Source: Reyranella sp. (GTDB lineage: Bacteria > Pseudomonadota > Alphaproteobacteria > Reyranellales > Reyranellaceae). From it: a stretch of 64,000 nucleotides of DNA. The DNA is taken from assembly GCF_017305915.1 (NCBI RefSeq), contig NZ_JAFKJN010000008.1:186001-250000 (forward strand), read 5' to 3'. The notes below the pieces were generated by a model, which searched no databases, was not told where the DNA came from, and worked only from the letters and a program-made list of their open reading frames with translations. Position numbers and translations under genes: made by a program. Below, piece after piece: positions 16,828 through 25,137 of the stretch; the stretch's first letter is position 1; each line of letters starts with the position of its first letter.

Positions 16828-18267
16828 ATGGAACCGATCCCTGTCCAAATCGGCCGATACGTCGTCGAAAGCCTGGTCGGCGCGGGCGGCATGGGCCAGA
16901 TCTACAAGGCCCACGACCCCGACATCCGCCGCACGGTCGCCATCAAGCTGATCTCGACGCGGCTGATGAGCAGCGCCGACCGCGGCGAATACATACGGCG
17001 CTTCCGCCGCGAGGCCGAGGCCGCCGCGCGCTGCGCCCATCCGAACATCGTCTCGATCTACGACTATGCCATGCACGAAGGACAGCCGTTCCTGGCCATG
17101 GAGTTCGTCCACGGCAGGAGCGTGCGCCAGATGATCGAAGAGAGCCCGATGGCGGTGCCCGACGCCATCCACGTCATGCTGCAGGTGCTGGACGCGCTGG
17201 CGAGCGCACATGAGCAGGGCGTCATCCACCAGGACATCAAGCCGGCCAACATCCTGCTTACGCCGCAGATGCGCGCCAAGGTCACCGACTTCGGCATCTC
17301 GCGATTCGCCAACGCCGACACCACCAGCATCTCCTCCTCGATGGGCACGCCCAGCTACATGGCGCCGGAGCAGTGCCGCGGCGGCCCGGTGGACCATCGC
17401 GCCGATCTGTTCGCCGCCGGAGCCACGCTGTTCGAGATGGTGGCCGGCGAGCGGGCCTTCGGCGGACACAACTCGGTCGAGGTCACGCATCACATCATGT
17501 ACGACAGGCTGCCGCTGCTGCCCGCCGCCGCGCGGAGCGCGGCGCCGCGGCTGCAGCTCGTGCTCGAGCGCGCCATGGGCAAGCATCCGGAGGACCGCTT
17601 CTCCTCGGGTCACGAGATGGCCGAGGCTCTGCGGCAGATTCTGGGCACCGTAGCGGCCGACGTGCAGGACAGGATGCGCCGTCCATCTGCCGGGATGACC
17701 GCGACCTTTGTCATGCCGCCGGCGGCGCCCGCCGGACGGTCCGGCCCGCCACCCCGTGGTGCGCCGCCGTCCGCCGCGCCATCGGCCGGCCCGCCACCCT
17801 CGTTGCCAACGCCCGGGCGAGTGCAAGGTCGCTCACCCATCGATGCCAGTACACGGCAGATGCTGGAACAGAAGCTTATCCCCTACCTTGGGCCGATCGC
17901 GCGAGTGATGGTGCGCTCCGCCGCCGATCGCGCCTCGGGACTGGACGCATTGTGCGCGGAGCTTGCCGCGGCCGTGCCTGAGGGTACCGAGCGCGAGAGC
18001 TTTCGCCGCGAAGTCGCACCGCTCCTGCGGACGCGCCCTCCGGTGATCGACGATGAGCCGTCGCACGGCAGCATCGGTTCCTTCCACGAGCCCGAACTTG
18101 AACGGGCACAGCGCGCGCTGACGCAGTATGTCGGACCGATCGCCCGTGTGCTGGTGCGGCGGGCCGCCCGTGACGCCTCGTCCATCGACGGGATGTGGCA
18201 GGCGCTGTCGATGCACATAGAACTGCCAGCGGAACGCGCCGCCTTCCTGCGGCAGCGCCACGAATAG
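16828..18267 (+). CDS. Serine/threonine protein kinase with C-terminal tandem repeats
   Basis: A 479-aa Hanks-type kinase. The Gly-rich loop is VGAGGMGQIYKA at 17-28, with Lys40, Glu64 in the C-helix region, a catalytic loop HQDIKPAN at 134-141 and DFG at 154-156, followed by APE at 179-181. HQD replaces the usual HRD, so it is a non-RD kinase and may not need activation-loop phosphorylation. A Pro/Ala-rich linker (about 290-335) leads to two copies of a helical module, LGPIARVMVRSAADRASGLD and VGPIARVLVRRAARDASSID. No TM helix is evident, so it is probably cytoplasmic and recruited to the HAMP sensor encoded upstream. Confidence 0.9.
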   Translation: MEPIPVQIGRYVVESLVGAGGMGQIYKAHDPDIRRTVAIKLISTRLMSSADRGEYIRRFRREAEAAARCAHPNIVSIYDYAMHEGQPFLAMEFVHGRSVRQMIEESPMAVPDAIHVMLQVLDALASAHEQGVIHQDIKPANILLTPQMRAKVTDFGISRFANADTTSISSSMGTPSYMAPEQCRGGPVDHRADLFAAGATLFEMVAGERAFGGHNSVEVTHHIMYDRLPLLPAAARSAAPRLQLVLERAMGKHPEDRFSSGHEMAEALRQILGTVAADVQDRMRRPSAGMTATFVMPPAAPAGRSGPPPRGAPPSAAPSAGPPPSLPTPGRVQGRSPIDASTRQMLEQKLIPYLGPIARVMVRSAADRASGLDALCAELAAAVPEGTERESFRREVAPLLRTRPPVIDDEPSHGSIGSFHEPELERAQRALTQYVGPIARVLVRRAARDASSIDGMWQALSMHIELPAERAAFLRQRHE

Positions 18268-18432
18268 TGCCCCCGGGATACGGACAAAGCACCGCGCGTT
18301 GCGCATTCGACGTCTGGCGAGCCAAGCCCTCATGTGCAATGAATACGAACCCGCGTCCCGCCCGGCGAAGTCTCGGCCTCCTCGACCATCGAGGCGCAAC
18401 AAACCGGCATCTCTTTCCTTAGTTGGGTCACC

Positions 18433-19338
18433 ATGACGCGATCCGAACGGCGGCTGTCTGCGATCCTGCACGCTGACGTTGCGGGTTTCGTCCGACTCGT
18501 CGAGCGGGAGGAGGACCTTACGTTCGGGCACCTTCGGGCGGCCCGCGCGCGAATCTGGCAGCCTACCATCGAAAGCGCCGGCGGCGTGCTGGTCAACAGT
18601 GCGGGCGATGCCATCCTCGCCCAGTTCGAGTCGGCGATCGCCGCGGTCCAGGCAGCCATCGATATCCAGGAGCGCATGGCACGCTTCAACGAAGGCCTCG
18701 CCGAGGAGCAGCGGCTGCTGTTCCGCATCGGAGTCCATGTCGGCGAAATCATCATCGACGAAGCCGGTCACGATATCTTCGGCGACGGTGTAAACTTGGC
18801 CGAACGGATTCAGGTGCTGGCTGAACCGGGCGGGATCGCCGTCTCTCGCGCGGTGCGCGACGTGACGGAGTTGCAGTTGCAGGACGACTATGCCTACGTC
18901 GATGGCGGCGAGCACCAGGCCAAGCACGTCAGCCGCCCCCTCCACATCTACAGGGTTCGAGCCCATGAAAGCGCCACCACCCTGCCCAGAACGTCGTTGC
19001 CCCTGCGCGGAACAATCCGCTTTCGCGGTGCCGATCCCAGGGGCCACAAATTCGGCTTCGATGTCGATTTCGATGCGCTCGTGAAGGGGAATCAAACCGT
19101 CCTGATCGGGAGGGATTCTGCTCAATGCGATGTCGTCCTGCTGCATGCGTCGGTTTCCAGACGTCACGCGCGATTGAGCGTGGGCAGCGACAACAATCTG
19201 CGGGTCGAGGACATGGGATCGACCAACGGTACCGCTATCGATGGCAGGCCGATCGCTGCCGGCGGCCTGCCGGAGCCTCTGGCTCCAGGATCCACGTTGA
19301 GATTGGGAGATATCGAACTCGTCGTTCGATACGACTAA
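18433..19338 (+). CDS. Class III adenylate/guanylate cyclase with C-terminal FHA domain
   Basis: A 301-aa soluble protein. The cyclase domain has both metal aspartates, Asp15 in ILHADVAGFV and Asp59 in VNSAGDAILAQF, and the transition-state pair Asn121/Arg125 in GDGVNLAERIQ, so it should be active. The FHA domain occupies about 215-301 with IGRDSAQCDVVL, SVSRRHARL and DMGSTNGTAIDGR, the phosphothreonine-binding set. FHA partners of Ser/Thr kinases usually bind the autophosphorylated kinase or its substrate. The kinase gene lies 165 bp upstream (18268-18432, no gene seen there), so phospho-dependent control of cAMP synthesis is a reasonable inference. Confidence 0.9.
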   Translation: MTRSERRLSAILHADVAGFVRLVEREEDLTFGHLRAARARIWQPTIESAGGVLVNSAGDAILAQFESAIAAVQAAIDIQERMARFNEGLAEEQRLLFRIGVHVGEIIIDEAGHDIFGDGVNLAERIQVLAEPGGIAVSRAVRDVTELQLQDDYAYVDGGEHQAKHVSRPLHIYRVRAHESATTLPRTSLPLRGTIRFRGADPRGHKFGFDVDFDALVKGNQTVLIGRDSAQCDVVLLHASVSRRHARLSVGSDNNLRVEDMGSTNGTAIDGRPIAAGGLPEPLAPGSTLRLGDIELVVRYD

Positions 19339-19382
19339 GTCCTCTTCGCGCCCGTGATCGGCCTCGTGGTCCCGGCGCTGGT

Positions 19383-19814
19383 CTAGGCGGCCTTCAGCTC
19401 GCTCTTCTTGTTGCCGGCGCGGTCCTCGGTCTGCCAGCGGACGGCAACCTCGCCCAGCTTCTCCAGGACCTCGTCGAGCTCATGGCCGCGCGGGGTGAGG
19501 GAATAGGTGACCTTGGGCGGGATGGTCGCCTCGTAGTCGCGCTTGATCAGGCCGGCGCCTTCCAGGGTACGCAGCCGCTCGGTCAGCATCTTGGCCGAGA
19601 TGCCGGCGACCCGGCGCTTCAGCTCGCCGAAACGCTGCGGCCCGTAGGCGCGCAGGTTGTAGACGATGTACGTGGTCCACGGACCCATCAGCATGCGCAG
19701 GATGTAGTCCATGGGGCAGGCGGCGCCGCCTTCGTGATGGACGGGGGCGGGAGCGGGAGCGGGAGCGGGAGCGGGAGCTGCGTTGGGGGTGGGCTGGGTG
19801 GTGTTGGAGGTCAT
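19383..19814 (-). CDS. HxlR-family winged-helix regulator
   Basis: A 143-aa DNA-binding protein. After an Ala-Pro repeat tail (about residues 12-24, encoded by a hexanucleotide repeat), the HxlR core begins CPMDYILRMLMGPWTTYIV and continues with the recognition region RFGELKRRVAGISAKMLTERLRTLE and wing YSLTPRGHELDEVL. The Cys at residue 33 is at the position used for thiol or quinone sensing in some HxlR/YodB proteins. It is divergent from the flavodoxin-like reductase at 19924 and probably controls it through the shared 109-bp intergenic region. Confidence 0.9.
   Translation of the reverse strand: MTSNTTQPTPNAAPAPAPAPAPAPVHHEGGAACPMDYILRMLMGPWTTYIVYNLRAYGPQRFGELKRRVAGISAKMLTERLRTLEGAGLIKRDYEATIPPKVTYSLTPRGHELDEVLEKLGEVAVRWQTEDRAGNKKSELKAA
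19749..19778. repeat. GGGAGC hexanucleotide tandem repeat, five units
   Basis: Five exact copies of GGGAGC lie inside the HxlR-type gene and encode its Ala-Pro tail on the minus strand. The unit is a multiple of three, so gain or loss of copies would change tail length without shifting the frame. Confidence 0.85.
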
Positions 19815-19848
19815 GGGGAAAAATCCCGGTGGTTACGATTTGGTACCT

Positions 19849-19887
19849 ACTGGAAGTTATATAGTGGGCCTCCCAGATGTTTCCAGT
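19849..19887. promoter_or_regulatory. Candidate HxlR operator
   Basis: ACTGGAA at 19849-19855 and TTCCAGT at 19881-19887 are a perfect 7-bp inverted repeat with a 25-nt spacer, located between the divergent HxlR and reductase genes. The AT-rich TTATATAGT between the arms could hold a promoter -10 element. Binding by the adjacent regulator is inferred from position. Confidence 0.35.
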
Positions 19888-19923
19888 CACTTTGAGTAAT
19901 CTGCTCAGGATTGGAGACTAATT

Positions 19924-20508
19924 ATGACAAATATCGCAATCGTCTATCACTCCGGCTACGGCCATACCCAGGCCGTCGCCGAGGCGGTGGCGGCGGGGGC
20001 CCGGGCCGTCGGGGGTGCCAAGGTGAATCTGATCCCGGTTGCCGAGGCCGAGGCCCGCGAGGCCGAGCTCGATGCCGCCGACGCCATCGTCTTCGGCAGC
20101 CCGACCTACATGGGCGGCGTGTCGGCCGACTTCGCCAAGTTCAAGGACTGGACCTCCAAGAAGTGGATGGCGCGGGCCTGGCAGGACAAGCTGGCCGCCG
20201 GCTTCACGGTCTCCGCGTCGTGGGGCGGCGACAAGCAGAACACGCTCTATCAGCTGATCACGCTCGCCCAGCAGCAGGGCATGGTGTGGGTCGGGCTCGG
20301 CCTGGCGCCCGGCTACAACCACTCCAAGGGCACGCCGGACGACCTCAACCGCACCGGCGCCTCGCTCGGGCTGATGGCCCAGGCCCATGCCGACCAGGGC
20401 AATGAGGGCATCGGTGCGAGCGAGCTCGCCACCGCCCAGGCGCTCGGCAAGCGAGTCGCCGAGGCGGCCCGGCGCTGGAAGGCGGCGCCGCTCGCGCAGG
20501 CGGCGTAA
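19924..20508 (+). CDS. Flavodoxin-fold NAD(P)H-dependent oxidoreductase (WrbA-like)
   Basis: A 194-aa flavoprotein. The FMN phosphate loop is IVYHSGYGHTQAVAEAVA at residues 6-23, and FGSPTYMGGVSADFAKFKDW near 58-77 is the WrbA-type isoalloxazine loop. The family transfers two electrons from NAD(P)H to quinones, preventing semiquinone radicals. Divergence from an HxlR regulator is the common arrangement for quinone- or electrophile-induced reductases. ATG 19924 follows a GGAG at about 19913. The C-terminus is an Ala-rich tail of unknown meaning. Confidence 0.88.
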   Translation: MTNIAIVYHSGYGHTQAVAEAVAAGARAVGGAKVNLIPVAEAEAREAELDAADAIVFGSPTYMGGVSADFAKFKDWTSKKWMARAWQDKLAAGFTVSASWGGDKQNTLYQLITLAQQQGMVWVGLGLAPGYNHSKGTPDDLNRTGASLGLMAQAHADQGNEGIGASELATAQALGKRVAEAARRWKAAPLAQAA

Positions 20509-20513
20509 GGTTC

Positions 20514-20609
20514 TTGTCGTCCTGAGCGTAAGCGAAGGACCTCATTGCGCTTCAACGAGCGCACCGCTGGCAAATGCCATGAGGTCCTTCGCTTCGCTCA
20601 GGACGACAG
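20514..20609. repeat. CCTGAGCG-type inverted repeat pair
   Basis: CTTGTCGTCCTGAGCGTAAG continuing CGAAGGACCTCAT at 20514-20546 is mirrored by ATGAGGTCCTTCGCTTCGCT continuing CAGGACGACAG at 20579-20609, around a 32-nt centre. The arms match except for a TA/C difference in the middle. It lies between two convergent genes, so it could also act as a two-way terminator. The arrangement mirrors the repeat pair around the GIY-YIG gene but encloses no gene. Confidence 0.8.
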
Positions 20610-20613
20610 ATCA

Positions 20614-22197
20614 TCATTTCTTACTAACGTTCCACCACACCGCGACCGGGGCCTGCAGCCAGCCGTCGACGCGGTCCTTGCGGTAGGCGCCGAACGCCTT
20701 GTACTGGCCGAGCACCACGTACTGCGCCTGGTCCATGATGCGGTCGGAGACCGCGAGCGCGATCGCCTTCTGCTTCTCGGGATCGGTCTCGCGGGCAAAG
20801 GAGGAGCGCAGCTTCTCCATCTCCGGATCGCACGGCCAGCCGAACCACGCCTTGTCGCAGCCGCCGCTCGAGAACGAGTTGGCGGCCGGGTTGTCGGCGT
20901 CGACCGTGGTGGTCGTGGTGTAGAAGATGTTCCAGCCACCCTTGTCCGGCGCCTCCTTGCGGGCGCGCCGCGACACCACGGTCTGCCAGTCGGTCGACTG
21001 CACGTCGACCTTGAAGCCGCCCTTCTCGAGCAGCGACTTGCCGACGGCGGGGAGCTGGTTCGACGACTGCAGGTCGGTCTGATGCATCATCACGACCGGC
21101 TTGCCGTCGTAGCCGGCCTCTTTCAGGAGCGCCTTGGACTTCTCGAAGTTCGGCTTCACCAGCAGGTCGCCGTAGTGCTTCTCGTACTTCGAGCCGCAGA
21201 CCAGCGGGGCGTTGCACACCCTGTAGATCTCGGGATCGCCGACCTGGGCGCGCAGGAAATCCTCCTGCGCGATCGAGTACATCAGCGCCTGCCGTGCCTT
21301 CAGGTTGTCGAACGGCGGATGCAGGTGGTTCATGCGCATGATGATCTGCGCGCCGGCCTGGTTCCAGCCGTAGAGCTGGATGTTCTTGTCCGCCTTCAGC
21401 ATCGGGAAGAGGTCGGGCGGCGGCACCTCGATGATGTCGATCTCGCCGGTCAGCAGCGCGTTAGCCGCGGTCGCGGGATCGGAGATCGCCAGCCATTCGA
21501 CACGGTCGACCTTGGCGACCTTGCCGCCGGCCAGCATCGAGGGCGGCTCGTTGCGCGGCTTGTACTTGGGATTCTTGGCGTAGACGATCTTCTCGCCCGG
21601 CTTCCATTCATCCTTCTTGAAGATGAACGGCCCCGAGCCGGTGTAGTCGTCGATCTGCTTGTTGGGATCGGTCTCGGCGACGCGCCTGGGCATCATGAAC
21701 GGCACGTTCGAGCTGGGCTTGCCGAGCGCCTCGAGCACCAGGCCGAACGGCTCCTTCAGGCTGAGCCGGAAGCTGTTGTCGTCGAGCGCCTTGAGCTCGC
21801 CGGTCGCGCCCAGGAGCTGCTGGCCGAGCGCGTCGCGCGCGGCCCAGCGCTTGATCGAGGCGATGCAGTCCTCGGCGGTGACCGGCTTGCCGTCGCTCCA
21901 TTCGAGGCCGGGCCGGAGCGTGAAGGTCCAGGTCAGCTTGTCGGGCGAGACCTCGTACTTGTCGACCATCTGCGGTTTGACATCGCCCGTCGCGTCCTTG
22001 GCGAACAGCACGTCGTAGATCATGTAGCCGTGGTTGCGGGTGATGAAGGCTGTCGTCCAGATCGGGTCCAGCACCTTGAGGTCGGAATGGGCGACCAACC
22101 GCAAGGTGGTCTGTGCCATCGCCGCCGGCGCCGCCAGCATCGCAAGGCCGGCGGCGGCCGCTATCAGTCGTCCCAGGGTTTGGGCCAGAGTTCGCAT
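20614..22197 (-). CDS. ABC transporter substrate-binding protein, family 5 (tandem copy 1)
   Basis: A 527-aa periplasmic DppA/OppA-type binding protein with a signal peptide ending near APAAMAQ (about residue 30). Characteristic blocks are MIYDVLFAKDATGDVKPQMV, WSDGKPVTAEDCIASIKRW and GSGPFIFKKDEWKPGEKIVY. It lies 24 nt downstream of a close paralogue (22222-23799) in the same orientation. Blocks such as NEPPSMLAGGKVAKVDRVEW are identical between them, so this is a tandem duplication. No permease or ATPase genes are nearby; it may use a transporter encoded elsewhere. Ligand unknown. Confidence 0.9.
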   Translation of the reverse strand: MRTLAQTLGRLIAAAAGLAMLAAPAAMAQTTLRLVAHSDLKVLDPIWTTAFITRNHGYMIYDVLFAKDATGDVKPQMVDKYEVSPDKLTWTFTLRPGLEWSDGKPVTAEDCIASIKRWAARDALGQQLLGATGELKALDDNSFRLSLKEPFGLVLEALGKPSSNVPFMMPRRVAETDPNKQIDDYTGSGPFIFKKDEWKPGEKIVYAKNPKYKPRNEPPSMLAGGKVAKVDRVEWLAISDPATAANALLTGEIDIIEVPPPDLFPMLKADKNIQLYGWNQAGAQIIMRMNHLHPPFDNLKARQALMYSIAQEDFLRAQVGDPEIYRVCNAPLVCGSKYEKHYGDLLVKPNFEKSKALLKEAGYDGKPVVMMHQTDLQSSNQLPAVGKSLLEKGGFKVDVQSTDWQTVVSRRARKEAPDKGGWNIFYTTTTTVDADNPAANSFSSGGCDKAWFGWPCDPEMEKLRSSFARETDPEKQKAIALAVSDRIMDQAQYVVLGQYKAFGAYRKDRVDGWLQAPVAVWWNVSKK

Positions 22198-22221
22198 TTC
22201 CTCACCTGTCGTTCGTTGTCG

Positions 22222-23799
22222 TCAGTTCTTCTTGCTGATGTTCCAGACCACCGGCACCGGGCCCGCCAGCCAGCCTTCGAGCCTGTCCTTGCGGTAGGCG
22301 CCGAACGCCTTGTACTGGCCGACCGGGGCGTAGAAGGCCTGCTCCATCACGCGATCCGAGATCGCCAATCCCAATTCCTTCTGCTTGGCCGGATCGGCGC
22401 TGTGGATGAAGGCGTCGCGCAGCTTCTCCATGTCGGGATCGCACGGCCAGCCGAACCAGGCCTTGTCGCACGAGCCGGCGGCGTAGGAGTTGGTGCCTGG
22501 ATTGTCGCTGTCGAGCGTGATGTTGGTGGTGAAGAAGATGTTCCAGCCGCCCTTGTCGGCGGGCTCCTTGCGGGCGCGCCGCGACACCACGGTCTGCCAG
22601 TCCGAATCGATCATGTTGACCTTGAAGCCCGCCGCCTCGAGCTGCTGCTTGGCGACCGGCTGCACGTTGTTGGAGGACTGCAGGTCGGTCTGGTGCAGCA
22701 TCACGACCGGCGTGCCGTCGTAGCCGCCGTCCTTGAGCAGCGCGCGGGCCCTGGCGATGTCGGGCTTGATCAGAAGGTCGCCGTATTCCTTGCCGTAGGT
22801 CGTGCCGCAGACGAACGGCGCGTTGCACACCTTGTAGATCTCGGGATCGCCGACCTGGGCCTGCAGCATCGGCTCCTGCGCCAGGGCATACATCGCGGCC
22901 TGGCGAATCTTGGCGTTGTTGAACGGCGGCTGGATGTGGTTGAAGCGCATCACGATCTGGCTGCCGGTTGCGTTCCAGCCGAACAGCGCGATGGCCTTCT
23001 CGGCCTTGAGCAGCGGGAACAGATCCGGCGGCGGCGATTCGATCAGGTCGATCTCGCCGGTCAGCAGCGCGTTTGCGGCGGTGTTGGCGTCGGGGATGGC
23101 GAGCCATTCGACGCGATCGACCTTGGCGACCTTGCCGCCGGCCAGCATCGAGGGCGGCTCGTTGCGCGGCTTGTATTTGGGGTTCTTGACGAACACCGTC
23201 TTCTCGCCGGGCTTCCATTCGTCCTGCTTGAAGATGAAGGGGCCGGAGCCGACGAACTCGGTGATCTGCTTGTTGGGATCGGTCTCGGCGATGCGCTTGG
23301 GCATCATGAACGGCACGTTGGACGAGACCTTCGACAGCGCGTCGAGCACCAGGCCGAACGGCTGCTTGAGCACGATCTGGAAGCTCCTGTCGTCGATCGC
23401 CTTCAGCTCCTGGGTCGCCTTCATCAGCAGCTGGCCGGAGGCGTCGCGTGCGCCCCAGCGCTTCAGCGAAGCGATGCAGTCCTCGGCGGTGACCGGCTGG
23501 CCGTCGCTCCACACCAGGCCGTCGCGCAGCTTGATCGTGTAGGTCAGCTTGTCGTCGGAGAGAGTGTAGCCCTCCGCCATCTGCGGCTGGATCCTGAGGT
23601 CGGCGTCCTTGGCGAACAGGACGTCGAAGACCATGTAGCCGAAGTTGCGGGTGATGAGCGCGGTGGTCCAGATCGGGTCGAGGATCTTGATGTCGGCGTG
23701 GCTCACCATGCGCAATGTCGTTTGCGCCATCGCCGGGGCGCCCAACGATGCCCATATTGCCAGGGCGGCAAGCGCCACCCGTTTACGCACACCACGCAT
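22222..23799 (-). CDS. ABC transporter substrate-binding protein, family 5 (tandem copy 2)
   Basis: A 525-aa paralogue of the previous gene. The start at 23799 is chosen because MRGVRKRVALAALAIWASLG begins a proper Sec signal peptide ending APAMAQ near residue 25; the open frame continues 99 codons further upstream but that part is Arg-rich and overlaps the divergent dioxygenase gene. Ligand-pocket loops differ from copy 1 more than the framework does, for example in the segment after LTGEID, which suggests related but distinct ligands. It is the first gene of the two-gene unit. Confidence 0.9.
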   Translation of the reverse strand: MRGVRKRVALAALAIWASLGAPAMAQTTLRMVSHADIKILDPIWTTALITRNFGYMVFDVLFAKDADLRIQPQMAEGYTLSDDKLTYTIKLRDGLVWSDGQPVTAEDCIASLKRWGARDASGQLLMKATQELKAIDDRSFQIVLKQPFGLVLDALSKVSSNVPFMMPKRIAETDPNKQITEFVGSGPFIFKQDEWKPGEKTVFVKNPKYKPRNEPPSMLAGGKVAKVDRVEWLAIPDANTAANALLTGEIDLIESPPPDLFPLLKAEKAIALFGWNATGSQIVMRFNHIQPPFNNAKIRQAAMYALAQEPMLQAQVGDPEIYKVCNAPFVCGTTYGKEYGDLLIKPDIARARALLKDGGYDGTPVVMLHQTDLQSSNNVQPVAKQQLEAAGFKVNMIDSDWQTVVSRRARKEPADKGGWNIFFTTNITLDSDNPGTNSYAAGSCDKAWFGWPCDPDMEKLRDAFIHSADPAKQKELGLAISDRVMEQAFYAPVGQYKAFGAYRKDRLEGWLAGPVPVVWNISKKN

Positions 23800-23849
23800 G
23801 AACCACTCCGTTGTTTGCCAATTGCAGATGTTGTGTGAGGATTGAAGCA

Positions 23850-24614
23850 ATGTCGATGCCGACCGTCTTCGTATCGCACGGGTCGCCGACCCTGATCCTG
23901 GAAAACCTGCCAGCGCGGGATTTCCTCGCTTCGCTGGGCAGCCTGCTGCCGCGGCCCAAGGCGATCGTTGCGGTGTCCGCACACTGGAACACCGAGCGGC
24001 CCGCGGTTTCGACCGCCGAGCGGCCGGAGACCATCCATGATTTCTACGGCTTCCCGGACGATCTTTACCGGCTGCATTACGATGCGCCGGGCGCACCCGA
24101 CCTGGCCGAGCGGGTGGCGAAGCTGACGGGCGCGGTGTGCGATCCGACCTACGGTCTCGACCACGGCGCCTGGGTGCCGGCGATGCTGGGCTGGCCCGAG
24201 GCGGACATCCCGATCTTCCAGCTGTCGGTACAGCCCTATATGACGCCGGCGCACCATCTGGCGCTCGGCCGCAAGCTCAGCGCGCTACGCGACGAGGGCA
24301 TCCTGGTGATGGGCAGCGGCAGCGCCACCCACAACCTGCGCCGCCTGATGCGCGGTCAGCAAGGCCTCGCGCCCGAGCCATGGGCCAAGGCGTTCGACGA
24401 CTGGCTGGCGGGGACCTTGGAGAAGGGCGACGAGGCGGCTTTGGCGAACTATCGCACCGAGGCGCCGCATGCTCGCGATGCCCATCCGACCGACGAGCAT
24501 TTCCTGCCCCTGCATGTCGCCTTCGGCGCGGCCGGCAAGGGCGCCAAGGGGAAGCCGCTACACCGCAGCTTCACGTCAGGCAACCTGTCGATGGCGGCTT
24601 ACGCGTTTGCGTAG
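23850..24614 (+). CDS. DODA-type class III extradiol dioxygenase
   Basis: A 254-aa LigB-superfamily enzyme, as in YgiD/4,5-DOPA dioxygenase. The iron-ligand histidines fit SHGSPTLIL near the N-terminus, SAHWNTERP near 45 and the later GSGSATHNLR; YGLDHGAWVPAML near 108-120 is the family signature. The start ATG 23850 has GAGGA about 9 nt upstream; a second ATG two codons later is possible. Members cleave catechols, but several YgiD homologues have no known physiological substrate. It is divergent from the solute-binding protein gene at 23799, with a 50-bp gap. Confidence 0.88.
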   Translation: MSMPTVFVSHGSPTLILENLPARDFLASLGSLLPRPKAIVAVSAHWNTERPAVSTAERPETIHDFYGFPDDLYRLHYDAPGAPDLAERVAKLTGAVCDPTYGLDHGAWVPAMLGWPEADIPIFQLSVQPYMTPAHHLALGRKLSALRDEGILVMGSGSATHNLRRLMRGQQGLAPEPWAKAFDDWLAGTLEKGDEAALANYRTEAPHARDAHPTDEHFLPLHVAFGAAGKGAKGKPLHRSFTSGNLSMAAYAFA

Positions 24615-24617
24615 CGA

Positions 24618-24753
24618 ACGCGCGGCGGGCGGCAGGCGTTGTAATCAACGCCGAAAGCCCGCTGTGTGGAGCCTTACAGGCGATGTAGTTCTTGTCTTTT
24701 CTGAAGCGAGCGGGCTCTCGCGCCTCAGAAGGCGCTGCCGCCCGCCAGCGCGT
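24618..24753. repeat. 136-bp inverted-repeat element between convergent genes
   Basis: ACGCGCGGCGGGCGGCAG at 24618-24635 pairs with CTGCCGCCCGCCAGCGCGT at 24735-24753, with one unpaired base. An inner hairpin GGCGTTG-TAAT-CAACGCC lies at 24635-24652. The element fills almost all of the gap between the dioxygenase and glutaredoxin stop codons. It could be a small non-autonomous element or a large two-way terminator. No other copy is seen in the window. Confidence 0.65.
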
Positions 24754-24763
24754 CAGAACGCGC

Positions 24764-25099
<336 letters not shown>

Positions 25100-25137
25100 C
25101 TGAGAACTCCCAGGGATTTGCCTAGAATATAGGGCGC

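Noticed and set aside
18268..18432. A short frame covering 18195-18422 as a small gene before the cyclase-FHA gene.
   Set aside because: It overlaps the kinase end in another frame, has no ribosome binding site and no recognisable features.
20545..23838. A 1097-codon plus-strand frame opposite the two tandem solute-binding protein genes.
   Set aside because: It shows two similar halves only because the true genes on the other strand are paralogues. Composition is non-protein-like and no start site is convincing.
22222..24096. A longer start, 99 codons upstream, for the second family 5 binding protein.
   Set aside because: The extra part is Arg/Ser-rich, overlaps the divergent dioxygenase gene and would bury the signal peptide that begins at 23799.
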